Source: Bacteroides fragilis (lineage in GTDB: Bacteria; Bacteroidota; Bacteroidia; Bacteroidales; Bacteroidaceae). From it: DNA of 64,000 nt. Location: positions 1,240,001 to 1,304,000 of the forward strand of contig NZ_CP018937.1 in the NCBI RefSeq assembly GCF_002849695.1. Direction: 5' to 3'. Below the pieces are notes generated by a model. That model saw only the letters and a program-made list of their open reading frames with translations. It was not told the origin of the DNA and did not search any database. Of this stretch, positions 44,107 through 53,022 are shown in pieces. Numbering within the stretch: position 1 is the stretch's first letter; each line of letters starts with the position of its first letter. Both the position numbers and the translations under genes were made by a program.

Positions 44107-44114
44107 TACTTTTG
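44107..44114 (+). promoter_or_regulatory. -7 element of the SDR gene
   Basis: TACTTTTG, an exact TAnnTTTG match 39 bp before the start at 44154. Confidence 0.5.
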
Positions 44115-44153
44115 TGTCTCATTATATGGGAAATCTAAATTAATATATGAGAA

Positions 44154-44924
44154 ATGAAAGGTAAAATCGTTTTTATAACAGGAGCAAGCAGCGGTATTGG
44201 TGAAGGCTGTGCACGTAAGTTTGCTTCACAGGGTTCGGACTTGATCTTGAATGCCCGTAATGTGGCAAAGCTGGAAGAACTGAAAAAGGAACTGGAAACT
44301 AAATATGGGGTGCGTGTCTGTTTGTTGCCGTTTGATGTACGTGACCGCAAAGCGGCTTCCGCAGCATTGGCCTCTTTACCGGAAGAGTGGAAAAATATCG
44401 ATGTGTTGGTGAATAACGCCGGTCTTGTGATTGGAGTGGACAAAGAGTTTGAAGGAAATTTGGACGAATGGGATATTATGATTGATACCAATATTAAGGC
44501 ATTGTTGGCTATCACGCGTATGGTGGTTCCCGGAATGGTGGAGCGTAGCCGCGGACATATTATTAATATCGGTTCGATAGCCGGTGATGCAGCCTATCCC
44601 GGTGGAAGTGTGTATTGCGCTACTAAGGCTGCCGTCAAAGCACTTTCGGACGGTCTGCGGATCGATTTGGTAGATACTCCCCTGCGGGTTACGAATATAA
44701 AACCGGGAATGGTGGAAACTAATTTTACGGTCGTCCGTTATCGTGGAGATAAAGATGCTGCCGATGCTTTTTATAAGGGCATTCGTCCGCTGACCGGAGA
44801 TGACATTGCTGAAACCGTTTATTATGCTGCTTCTGCCCCCGAGCATATACAGATAGCCGAGGTATTGGTGATGCCCACTTATCAGGCCACCGGTACGATT
44901 TCTTATAAGAAAAAGGATTGCTGA
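44154..44924 (+). CDS. Short-chain dehydrogenase (YdfG-like 3-hydroxy acid dehydrogenase type)
   Basis: 256 aa classical SDR. TGASSGIGEGCA (9-20) binds the dinucleotide; NNAG, the catalytic serine in IGSIAGDAAYPGG and the Y-x3-K in YCATKAAVKA are all intact. Close in pattern to YdfG enzymes, which oxidise serine, allo-threonine and 3-hydroxy acids with NADP. Monocistronic. Confidence 0.9.
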   Translation: MKGKIVFITGASSGIGEGCARKFASQGSDLILNARNVAKLEELKKELETKYGVRVCLLPFDVRDRKAASAALASLPEEWKNIDVLVNNAGLVIGVDKEFEGNLDEWDIMIDTNIKALLAITRMVVPGMVERSRGHIINIGSIAGDAAYPGGSVYCATKAAVKALSDGLRIDLVDTPLRVTNIKPGMVETNFTVVRYRGDKDAADAFYKGIRPLTGDDIAETVYYAASAPEHIQIAEVLVMPTYQATGTISYKKKDC

Positions 44925-45037
44925 GATTTCTGAAAAGGTGTTTTTTAGGAAGATTGTTTTGTGGGGTGATAAAAATTCTATTATTTTGTCCCCTTCAAAC
45001 AGTGGATACGAAATTATTAACTAAATGTGTATAGATT

Positions 45038-45535
45038 ATGAAAAAATTAGTAGTATTAGGGATGGGCGTATGCGTTGCCTTGGCATTTGCTTCATGTAAA
45101 TCCAGCGAAAGCGCTTATAAAAAGGCGTACGAGAAAGCTAAACAACAGGAATTGGCTGAACCGCAGGTAGAAGCTCCCGTAGAGGTCACTCCGGTGGTTA
45201 CTGCTCCGGTAGAAACTAAAAAAGCTGTTGATAATGCTGCAGGCGTTCGTCAGGAAAAGGTAACAGTGGTTTCAGGTGCCGATGGATTGAAAGATTATAG
45301 CGTAGTATGCGGTAGTTTTGGTTTGAAAGCAAATGCAGAAGGTCTGAAAGATTTTTTGGATAAAGAAGGTTATAATGCAACTATTGCTTTTAATGCTGAA
45401 ACAGCCATGTATCGTGTGATTGTAAATACATTTGCCGATAGAGCTTCTGCTGCACAGGCACGTGATGCTTTCAAGGCTAAATATCCTAATAGAAAAGACT
45501 TCCAGGGTGCCTGGTTGTTATATAGAATCTATTAA
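45038..45535 (+). CDS. SPOR-domain lipoprotein
   Basis: 165 aa. Lipoprotein signal with acceptor Cys20 (AFASC), then a Pro/Val/Glu-rich linker (40-75) and a C-terminal SPOR domain (about 87-165, DYSVVCGSFGLKANAEGLKDFL) of the type that binds denuded peptidoglycan at division sites. The linker would span the periplasm from the outer membrane. Confidence 0.9.
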   Translation: MKKLVVLGMGVCVALAFASCKSSESAYKKAYEKAKQQELAEPQVEAPVEVTPVVTAPVETKKAVDNAAGVRQEKVTVVSGADGLKDYSVVCGSFGLKANAEGLKDFLDKEGYNATIAFNAETAMYRVIVNTFADRASAAQARDAFKAKYPNRKDFQGAWLLYRIY

Positions 45536-45560
45536 TAAAGAAATTCTTTTTGGTAATTTC

Positions 45561-45619
45561 GGGAGCAACAGATGTTTGCTCCCGGATAAAGGCAGTAACT
45601 GTGAAGTTACTGCCTTTTT
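45561..45619. terminator. Double hairpin terminator
   Basis: A first stem GGGAGCAA (45561-45568) with TTGCTCCC (45576-45583), then a stronger 13-bp stem (45588-45600 with 45605-45617) followed by T. It ends the SPOR gene; the second stem is also flanked by A/T on the other side and can terminate the convergent GH2 gene. Confidence 0.85.
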
Positions 45620-45634
45620 CAAATAGTGATGTGA

Positions 45635-47779
45635 TTATTTCTTTTCGCCGAACTCCTCCTGTTGCTGTTCTACTTCTTTCAGTTTTTCGGCATTCTTAGC
45701 TTTCTGCAATCTTTCTTTTTCCAGTTGTGTTTCTGACTTTAGAGTTAGACTGTTTGTTCCTTGTCCGGTAAAGGTCGGAATAAATGCAGATTCTTCCTGA
45801 CTGTAAATTTGAGGGAAGGTTCCCGGTTTACTTTCTAATTCTAATACGGCACTACTTGGCATTTGTGACCCTTCGAATAAAACACTGGCCGTGATTTTGA
45901 TTTTGCCGGGTTTTAAAGTAGATTGAATCAGTACCGGAGCCGTTCCCCAACGAACAGATGCCGGGTTAGCCAAGTTATTTGCGCCGCCTAAGATACGTCC
46001 TTCACCTTCTACCTGAAATTTGATGGTATAGTTATTCAAACGTTTGATATTACCATTCTTGTCGGCAACGGCAGCTATAACAGTGATAAAGTCAGAACCA
46101 TCTGCCTTCAGATCTACTCCTTCATTATCTATCCATAAGAGTAGTTTTTCCGGTCGTCGTGCCGGATAAACTTTATGCGTAGCTACTACTTTGCCGTCTA
46201 TCAGCCCTTCTGCCAATAAGTATACGTCGGCCTGTTTGCCCTGGCGTGACAATGCTTTGTCTTGCATAAAGTCGTATGCGTCTTTGAAAGTAATGATGGG
46301 GTAAGGCATCCCTTCTTTCTCCGGGGTGCGGACATAGGTTTGTGTTTTTCCACCTTTGAGATAAGTAAGTCTCACTTCGTCGCAGTTAGAATAGACTGTG
46401 ACATCTTTACCGGAGAACGGGGTCATTTCATGGGCGATATAAACCATCGGACCTGTCTTGAAAAGACGCTTCTCTTTCCGGGGAGATCGTTGGGACATAA
46501 ACATATAGTAAGAATACTTGGGTTGTCGGAATACATCCATCACACCTCCGTAGAACGGATCGGGGTGATAACCGCGTTGATGGTCGAACGAATGCCATAA
46601 ACAGCCTCCTACATGTTGTCGGGGAGTGCGGTATAAGGCATCATAGCTGGTATATTTATAAGGTGGGCAAGCATAATGTTGCGCTTGTATAAGCATGGCT
46701 TGTTCACCCCAGTTGCGTGCCACCCGGCTGGGAGAGTTGTGAGAATTCCAGTCATCTACATTATCACCCCATTCACGTGTGAAGTAAGTGATCTGTTTCT
46801 TGATATGGTTGGTTGAGTAGGCTCCTCCGCCTCCATTGAGCGGATGGGTGAAAAGTATTTGGAAATGCTCTTTTCCTTTGGCTTCACTATCACATCCGCT
46901 GTAACAATATGGATACGGATACTCTGCTTTTACTATATCATGTGCATTCTGGGCAAAGTCGGCCGGGTACCAGGTTTCGTTCAGGATTGGTTCCCACATC
47001 CATACGCAGGGATGGTTACGGTCCCGTCGAACCATATTCCGGATGTCACTGTATACCCGTTGCGCAAAGACAGGGGCATCGTTCCAGAATTGCCAACCCG
47101 GTGTATTGACAATTACAAACAGTCCAAGTTCATCGCAAGCGTCCATGAAAGCCGGGTCTTGCGGGCAATGTGCATTACGAATTACTTTCATCCCTGCATC
47201 TCTCAGCTTTTTGGCATCGCGCCAGTGAATGCTGTTTGGCACTGCATTGCCCACTATCGCGAAGTCCTGATGGCGGTTAGCTCCTATCAATGGTGTTTCA
47301 TAAGGCCTTCCGTTCAGCCAGAATCCGGCTTCTCCCTTGAATTCGATGCTGCGGATCCCGATTCGGCGGCGGTATCCGTCTATTACGTTGCCCTGTTCGT
47401 CACGAACGCGGACAATCAGATTGTATAGTGTAGGTGTCTCCGGGCTCCACAACATTGGATTTTTTACCGTCAGCTTATCAGATGAACTGGCTGCCTTACC
47501 GGATTTGACACGAATGACGGAATTCAGAAAAGCTATTTGTTGTCCGTCCGGTTGTTGAAGCTCGTATTCGACGACTCCTTTAAAAGCTTTTTTTCCGGAG
47601 TTCCGAATCTGTATTTTGAGCAATACTTCGGCCGAGAGATCCGATACATTGTCATAAGCGACGAATAATCCTCCGCCTGCTTCTTCGTTTTCATAATTCG
47701 GATCGGTAATGAATATCTGATTATGTGCCACCAGCCAGCAGTCCCGGTATATTCCTCCGAAATAAGTGAAGTCCAGCAC
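45635..47779 (-). CDS. GH2 hydrolase, 3' fragment with the catalytic domain
   Basis: 714 aa from a GTG (47779), which is not a natural start but the point where the frame opens after the frameshift. It carries the rest of the jelly-roll domain (GGIYRDCWLV), the immunoglobulin-like domain (50-150), the TIM barrel with the acid/base pair N267-E268 (WEPILNE) and the nucleophile candidate E336 (FTREWGDN), and a C-terminal beta-sandwich region followed by a charged tail. Confidence 0.6.
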   Translation of the reverse strand: MLDFTYFGGIYRDCWLVAHNQIFITDPNYENEEAGGGLFVAYDNVSDLSAEVLLKIQIRNSGKKAFKGVVEYELQQPDGQQIAFLNSVIRVKSGKAASSSDKLTVKNPMLWSPETPTLYNLIVRVRDEQGNVIDGYRRRIGIRSIEFKGEAGFWLNGRPYETPLIGANRHQDFAIVGNAVPNSIHWRDAKKLRDAGMKVIRNAHCPQDPAFMDACDELGLFVIVNTPGWQFWNDAPVFAQRVYSDIRNMVRRDRNHPCVWMWEPILNETWYPADFAQNAHDIVKAEYPYPYCYSGCDSEAKGKEHFQILFTHPLNGGGGAYSTNHIKKQITYFTREWGDNVDDWNSHNSPSRVARNWGEQAMLIQAQHYACPPYKYTSYDALYRTPRQHVGGCLWHSFDHQRGYHPDPFYGGVMDVFRQPKYSYYMFMSQRSPRKEKRLFKTGPMVYIAHEMTPFSGKDVTVYSNCDEVRLTYLKGGKTQTYVRTPEKEGMPYPIITFKDAYDFMQDKALSRQGKQADVYLLAEGLIDGKVVATHKVYPARRPEKLLLWIDNEGVDLKADGSDFITVIAAVADKNGNIKRLNNYTIKFQVEGEGRILGGANNLANPASVRWGTAPVLIQSTLKPGKIKITASVLFEGSQMPSSAVLELESKPGTFPQIYSQEESAFIPTFTGQGTNSLTLKSETQLEKERLQKAKNAEKLKEVEQQQEEFGEKK

Positions 47780-48306
47780 TTCCTGTTGTTTTCCGGGGGA
47801 TAATTAGGGTCATTGCTATTGTCGGCCCATACGGCAATCAGATTGTCTTTGCCAAATTCCAGGGCATCTGTCACATCGACAACTGCAGGTAGATAACCTC
47901 CAAAGTGTTCGGATAGTAGTTTACCGTTTACATATATTTTACTTTTACCCATAATGGCTTCAAAGTGCAGAAATAATTTCTTGCCTTTCAAGGTTGCATC
48001 CGGTGTAAAATGTTTGCGATACCATACTTCACCTTGGTAATTAACACAGCCGCTGGCTTCAGTAGGCAAGTATTCGATGCCATGGGGCAAGGAAACTACC
48101 TCCCATGATCGATCGTTGAAGTTAACAGCTTCGGCGCCAACGCAATTTCCTTTATAAAAGCGCCATGCAGGATTCATGGAATAGATCTCCCGACCGGAAT
48201 CGGCCAATCGGAAAAATCCGGCGGTGGAGAATTCTGGCTGATGCGCTTTAATGCATAGCGGGGATAAAAGTAGACTGATAAATAGCAGAATAATGCTTTT
48301 CTTCAT
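47533..48306 (-). CDS. GH2 hydrolase, 5' fragment with signal peptide and sugar-binding domain
   Basis: 257 aa. Signal peptide 1-21 (CIKA) and the start of the GH2 sugar-binding jelly roll (WRFYKGN, EVVSLPHGIEYLP, WYRKHF, VNGKLLSEHFGGYLPAVVDVTD). From about residue 172 on the frame is shifted and the sequence is nonsense until the stop, so the protein would be a truncated periplasmic domain. Confidence 0.6.
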   Translation of the reverse strand: MKKSIILLFISLLLSPLCIKAHQPEFSTAGFFRLADSGREIYSMNPAWRFYKGNCVGAEAVNFNDRSWEVVSLPHGIEYLPTEASGCVNYQGEVWYRKHFTPDATLKGKKLFLHFEAIMGKSKIYVNGKLLSEHFGGYLPAVVDVTDALEFGKDNLIAVWADNSNDPNYPPENNRKCWTSLISEEYTGTAGWWHIIRYSLPIRIMKTKKQAEDYSSLMTMYRISRPKYCSKYRFGTPEKKLLKESSNTSFNNRTDNK

Positions 48307-48639
48307 TGTGGTAGGTTTTGATAATCAGTTATTGGTGTTTTCTTTTTTTTGATTTTAAATCTTAATAGGTTGGTTTCGTAATCCTTGCGGAGTACGGCGT
48401 GAAGTTATTAAAAAAGTCTAATACTCGCAAGAGGCTTGCAAACTCTTTATATAAATCATCTTTTAAGCTGTATAATTACCGTTCGTTATTTTCATATATT
48501 CAGATGGGAGAGTTGCTACTTGCTTAAATAGCAATTATCTTTTCCGAAACTATAAGATAAAGATTCTTTAGATAAAGAAGGCTGTATTGTACTATTTTGC
48601 TTATAACCAGTGATATGGCGGTGCTTGTTTTAAGCTTGG

Positions 48640-48678
48640 AAAAGACTTGGTTTAACATTGTGTTAAACCAAGTCTTTT
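48640..48678. repeat. Perfect hairpin with 18-bp arms
   Basis: Arms 48640-48657 and 48661-48678 with a 3-nt loop (TTG), centred on GGTTTAACA/TGTTAAACC. No gene ends nearby on the + strand. The TTAACA core recurs in the palindromes at 48753 and 63621. Confidence 0.75.
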
Positions 48679-48969
48679 GTGGGTAAATATCAAGTCTTTT
48701 TGATGCAAAAGGTTTGATGTTTGTGAATGGAAAGCAAATGATACAAAAGAGGAATTAACAATGTTAATTTGTACGCTCCGTCAGAGAAGTTGTTTGGAGC
48801 GTATGTTTTATCTTTGAAGCTTCTTTTTAGCACTGTCTGTGTCATATAAAAAATTGGAGGTATAGCTGAATAGTTTTTTTGATATGAAAGGTTTTTTAGG
48901 GTTTTGCCGGTTTCTACTAAAAGAAGTTATAATTAGCTATTTAAAAACTTTTTAAAGAGATAAAGTTTT

Positions 48970-48977
48970 TACTTTTG
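48970..48977 (+). promoter_or_regulatory. -7 element of the sulfonation operon
   Basis: TACTTTTG, an exact TAnnTTTG match 62 bp before the cysQ start at 49040. No -33 TTTG is seen at the right distance. Confidence 0.5.
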
Positions 48978-49039
48978 TGTCTCTATTTACCTGGGGATTT
49001 TACGCCTTGTCGGAAACAAGGTTTTAATTGCGTAATAAA

Positions 49040-49858
49040 ATGGAACATAAATACTTATTTATTGCTGTTGATGCAGCCCTGAAAGCAGGAGAGGAGATAT
49101 TGTCTATTTATACCGATCCGGCTTCGGACTTCGAAATAGAGCGGAAAGCTGACAATTCTCCTTTGACCATTGCTGACCGGAAAGCACATATAATAATTTC
49201 CACTATTTTGAATGAAACTCCTTTTCCTGTTCTGAGCGAAGAAGGGAGACATTTGGATTATGATACCCGTCGTAAGTGGGAAATGTTGTGGATTGTCGAT
49301 CCTTTGGATGGTACGAAAGAATTTATCAAGCGAAACGGTGAATTTACAGTGAACATAGCTTTGGTGAAAGCGGGGGTTCCTATTATCGGAGTTATTTATC
49401 TGCCGGTGAAAAAAGAACTCTATTTTGCCGGTGAAGAGATCGGTGCTTATAAATTGTCGGATATTACAGCTTTAGAGGATAATGCCACACTTGATAAATT
49501 GATTGCCGCTTCCGTACGGCTACCGCAGGGCGGTCGGCAAAATCAATTTGTGGTTGTTGCTTCCCGTTCACATCTGACTCCGGAGACAGAGACATACATT
49601 GAGGCATTGAAGCAGAAACACGGCGATGTGGAGTTGATATCCAGTGGCAGTTCTATTAAAATATGTTTGGTTGCTGAAGGTAAAGCGGATGTTTATCCTC
49701 GTTTTGCTCCTACTATGGAGTGGGATACTGCTGCCGGACATGCTATAGCACGTGCTGCGGGAATGGAGGTTTATCAGGCGGATAAAAAAGATGTTCCCTT
49801 GCAGTATAATAAAGAAAATTTGCTGAATCCTTGGTTTATTGTTGAGAAGAGAAGATAA
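49040..49858 (+). CDS. cysQ: 3'(2'),5'-bisphosphate nucleotidase
   Basis: 272 aa from the ATG at 49040 (an in-frame TTG four codons earlier is less likely). Hydrolyses PAP, the by-product of PAPS-dependent sulfonation, to AMP. The Mg/lithium-sensitive phosphatase motif WIVDPLDGTKEFIKR (about 88-102) and WDTAAGHAIARAAG near the C-terminus are intact. First gene of the cluster; PAP removal keeps the sulfotransferase from product inhibition. Confidence 0.94.
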   Translation: MEHKYLFIAVDAALKAGEEILSIYTDPASDFEIERKADNSPLTIADRKAHIIISTILNETPFPVLSEEGRHLDYDTRRKWEMLWIVDPLDGTKEFIKRNGEFTVNIALVKAGVPIIGVIYLPVKKELYFAGEEIGAYKLSDITALEDNATLDKLIAASVRLPQGGRQNQFVVVASRSHLTPETETYIEALKQKHGDVELISSGSSIKICLVAEGKADVYPRFAPTMEWDTAAGHAIARAAGMEVYQADKKDVPLQYNKENLLNPWFIVEKRR

Positions 49859-49878
49859 ACCACTAATTGTTTGCGTTT

Positions 49879-51435
49879 ATGACATTTGAAATTGCGTTTG
49901 TGTTATTATCCTTATTGGGGATGGTTATTGCTTTGATTCTGGACAAGATGCGTCCCGGCATGATACTTTTTTCAGTAGTGGTGTTGTTTCTCTGTGCAGG
50001 TATTTTGACTCCGAAGGAGATGCTCGAGGGATTCAGTAATAAAGGGATGATAACCGTAGCCCTGCTTTTTTTGGTAAGCGAGGGTATCCGCCAGTCGGGA
50101 GCGTTGGGGCAGGTCATTAAAAAGTTGCTTCCTCAGAAGCGAACGACGGTATTCAGGGCACAATTGCGTTTATTACCTTCCGTTGCCTTTATTTCGGCTT
50201 TTTTGAATAATACTCCGGTTGTTGTTATTTTTGCTCCAATCATTAAACGATGGGCGCGTACCGTCCACTTACCTGCTACCAAATTCTTAATTCCTCTTTC
50301 GTATGTGACTATATTGGGAGGTATTTGTACTTTGATCGGTACGTCTACCAACTTGGTTGTGCACGGAATGATACTGGAATCCGGACATGAAGGATTTACG
50401 ATGTTTGAATTGGGTAAAGTGGGGATCTTTATTGCAATTGCCGGCATCATTTATCTGTTTGCTTTTTCTAAAAAGTTGCTCCCTGATGCACGTCCCGATA
50501 CGGCCGTACCTGATGAGGAGATAGAAGAAGGAGATAAACTCCACCGGGTGGAAGCTGTGCTTGGTGCCCGTTTTCCGGGTATTAATAAAACGTTGGGTGA
50601 GTTTAATTTCAAGCGTCATTATGGTGCTGAGGTCAAAGAAATCAAGAAACGCAACGGACAGCGGTTCGTCAATAACCTGGAAGAGGTTGTTTTGCGTGAA
50701 GGTGATACATTGGTAGTGATGGCAGATGATACATTTATTCCTACTTGGGGAGAATCTTCTGTGTTTGTGTTGTTGGCCAACGGCAATGATAACGAACCTG
50801 TACCGGGAAAAGGGAAACGCTGGTTTGCATTGATTCTGTTGATTCTGATGATAGCAGGTGCTACTATCGGAGAACTTCCAATAGTGAAGGAAATGTTTCC
50901 GGACATGAAACTGGATATGTTTTTCTTTGTTTCCGTTACTACTATTATCATGGCCTGGACTAAAATTTTCCCGGCACGCAAGTACACTAAATATATTTCG
51001 TGGGATATTTTGATAACGATCGCTTGTGCTTTTGCCATCAGTAAGGCAATGGTGAACTCGGGAGTGGCCGATAAGGTGGCAGAGTTCATAATCGGCATGA
51101 GCGATGATTACGGTCCCCATGTATTGCTGGCGGTTCTATTTATTATTACCAATCTGTTTACGGAACTGATTACAAACAATGCGGCCGCTGCGTTGGCTTT
51201 TCCGTTGGCTTTGTCGCTTTCAACCCAGTTGGGAGTCGATCCGATGCCGTTCTTTGTGGTCATTTGTATGGCTGCATCGGCCAGTTTCTCTACACCGATT
51301 GGTTATCAGACTAACCTGATCGTACAAGGTATCGGTAACTATAAGTTTATGGATTTTGTCCGTATCGGATTACCTTTAAATCTTATAACATTCCTGATTT
51401 CTATTTTCCTGATTCCTTTAATCTGGCCGTTTTAA
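49879..51435 (+). CDS. SLC13/DASS-type sulfate permease with RCK_C (TrkA-C) domain
   Basis: 518 aa from the ATG at 49879. Two blocks of membrane spans (about 1-190 and 310-518) flank a soluble region with a TrkA-C-like domain (FKRHYGAEVKEIKKRNGQ...LREGDTLVVMADD). FLNNTPVVVIFAPI and TELITNNAAAALAFP are the paired signature loops of the divalent-anion:sodium symporter family. Its place between cysQ and cysC makes sulfate the likely substrate. Confidence 0.9.
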   Translation: MTFEIAFVLLSLLGMVIALILDKMRPGMILFSVVVLFLCAGILTPKEMLEGFSNKGMITVALLFLVSEGIRQSGALGQVIKKLLPQKRTTVFRAQLRLLPSVAFISAFLNNTPVVVIFAPIIKRWARTVHLPATKFLIPLSYVTILGGICTLIGTSTNLVVHGMILESGHEGFTMFELGKVGIFIAIAGIIYLFAFSKKLLPDARPDTAVPDEEIEEGDKLHRVEAVLGARFPGINKTLGEFNFKRHYGAEVKEIKKRNGQRFVNNLEEVVLREGDTLVVMADDTFIPTWGESSVFVLLANGNDNEPVPGKGKRWFALILLILMIAGATIGELPIVKEMFPDMKLDMFFFVSVTTIIMAWTKIFPARKYTKYISWDILITIACAFAISKAMVNSGVADKVAEFIIGMSDDYGPHVLLAVLFIITNLFTELITNNAAAALAFPLALSLSTQLGVDPMPFFVVICMAASASFSTPIGYQTNLIVQGIGNYKFMDFVRIGLPLNLITFLISIFLIPLIWPF

Positions 51436-51463
51436 TGACTGAAACAACATCTAACATATTATA

Positions 51464-52072
51464 ATGGAAGAAAATAATAACATATATCCAATATTCGACC
51501 GGATGCTGACCCGGCAGGATAAAGAAGGACTCCTGAGGCAGCATGGCGTGATGATTTGGTTTACCGGTCTGAGCGGATCGGGCAAAAGTACGATTGCAAT
51601 TGCTTTGGAACGCGAATTGCATAAACGTGGATTGTTGTGCCGTATCTTGGACGGAGATAACATCCGTACGGGGATAAACAATAATTTAGGCTTTTCTGAA
51701 GCCGACAGGGTGGAAAATATTCGTCGTATAGCTGAGGTTTCCAAACTTTTTATTGATACCGGTATTATTACGATTGCTGCTTTTATCAGTCCTAATAATG
51801 ATATCCGCGAGATGGCAGCCCGCATTATCGGGCAAGATGATTTTTTAGAAGTATTTGTCAGCACTCCGCTTGCCGAATGTGAGAAACGCGATGTGAAGGG
51901 GTTGTATGCCAAGGCCCGCAGGGGAGAAATAAAAAACTTTACCGGGATATCCGCTCCATTTGAGGCTCCGGAGCATCCGGCCTTGTCACTTGATACTTCA
52001 ACACTTTCACTTGAAGAGTCAGTCAAGCGTCTGTTGGACATTGTATTGCCCCGTGTGAGCAGACATGAATAG
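51464..52072 (+). CDS. cysC: Adenylylsulfate kinase
   Basis: 202 aa; phosphorylates APS to PAPS. P-loop GLSGSGKST (35-43), DGDNIRTGINNNLGFSEADR and FISPNNDIREMAARII (family form FISPxRxxR, with N for the usual first R), and the lid FTGISAPFEAPEHP. 28 bp after the permease gene. Confidence 0.95.
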   Translation: MEENNNIYPIFDRMLTRQDKEGLLRQHGVMIWFTGLSGSGKSTIAIALERELHKRGLLCRILDGDNIRTGINNNLGFSEADRVENIRRIAEVSKLFIDTGIITIAAFISPNNDIREMAARIIGQDDFLEVFVSTPLAECEKRDVKGLYAKARRGEIKNFTGISAPFEAPEHPALSLDTSTLSLEESVKRLLDIVLPRVSRHE

Positions 52073-52099
52073 AATATAGATGAAGAAATAATCATAACA

Positions 52100-53011
52100 A
52101 TGAAAGAGGAATATAAATTAAGCCACTTAAAGGAACTCGAAGCCGAGTCCATTCACATTATCCGCGAAGTGGCGGCGGAGTTTGAGAATCCGGTTATGCT
52201 GTATAGCATCGGAAAGGATTCTTCGGTCATGGTACGCCTCGCCGAGAAAGCTTTCTATCCGGGCAAGGTGCCGTTTCCTTTAATGCACATCGATTCTAAA
52301 TGGAAATTTAAGGAAATGATTCAGTTCCGTGATGAATATGCTAAAAAGTATGGTTGGAATCTGATTGTGGAAAGCAATATGGAAGCTTTTCATGCGGGAG
52401 TAGGACCGTTTACACATGGAAGTAAGGTACATACCGACCTGATGAAAACACAAGCTTTGCTGCGTGCACTCGATAAATATAAATTTGATGCCGCATTTGG
52501 CGGTGCCCGCCGTGATGAAGAAAAATCACGTGCCAAAGAGCGCATATTCTCTTTTCGTGATAAGTTTCATCAATGGGATCCTAAAAACCAGCGTCCGGAA
52601 CTGTGGGATATTTACAATGCCCGCGTACATAAAGGTGAAAGCATACGTGTGTTTCCGTTGAGCAACTGGACCGAGCTGGATATCTGGCAATACATTCGCT
52701 TGGAGAATATTCCGATTGTACCATTGTATTATGCCAAGGAGCGTCCTGTGGTGCAGATGGACGGAAATCTGATTATGGCTGATGATGAGCGTCTGCCGGA
52801 GAAATATCGTGATCAGATTGAGATGAAAATGGTACGTTTCCGTACGTTGGGGTGCTGGCCGTTGACAGGTGCTGTCGAGAGCGAAGCCGACACCATTGAG
52901 AAGATTGTGGAAGAGATGATGACTACTACCAAGAGCGAACGTACAACCCGCGTTATTGATTTCGACCAGGAAGGTAGCATGGAACAGAAGAAACGCGAAG
53001 GATATTTTTAA
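52100..53011 (+). CDS. cysD: Sulfate adenylyltransferase, small subunit
   Basis: 303 aa, the usual length. Forms APS from ATP and sulfate with CysN. The PP-loop ATP site is [10 protein letters not shown] (36-45); [15 protein letters not shown] (about 134-148) and [14 protein letters not shown] are conserved. 27 bp after cysC and 11 bp before cysN. Confidence 0.96.
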
Positions 53012-53022
53012 ATATTACAACT

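Larger units (their letters stand above)
45635..48306 (-). pseudogene. GH2-family glycoside hydrolase (beta-galactosidase type), broken by a one-base frameshift
   Basis: Two overlapping frames make one GH2 enzyme of about 890 aa. The 5' part holds the signal peptide and sugar-binding domain; the 3' part continues from the same domain into the catalytic barrel. Continuity is lost at 47791-47800: the first frame reads NYPPENN where the second needs PP-G-KQQ, so one base is missing beside the run of five G (on the + strand). Catalytic residues survive in the 3' part. Either a real inactivating or phase-variable deletion, or a sequencing error. No susC/susD pair accompanies it, so it is not in a standard polysaccharide-utilisation locus. 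Confidence 0.8.
48307..49039. other. 733-bp intergenic region with three palindromes and the cys-operon promoter
   Basis: No gene found. It holds a perfect 18-bp-arm hairpin at 48640-48678, an odd palindrome AATTAACA-A-TGTTAATT at 48753-48769, an 8-bp stem at 48772-48779/48796-48803 and a -7 box at 48970-48977. The first 300 bp show nothing notable. Confidence 0.6.

Noticed and set aside
46844-47428. 194-aa open frame on the + strand inside the GH2 gene
   Set aside because: Antisense to the conserved catalytic barrel, with no family features.
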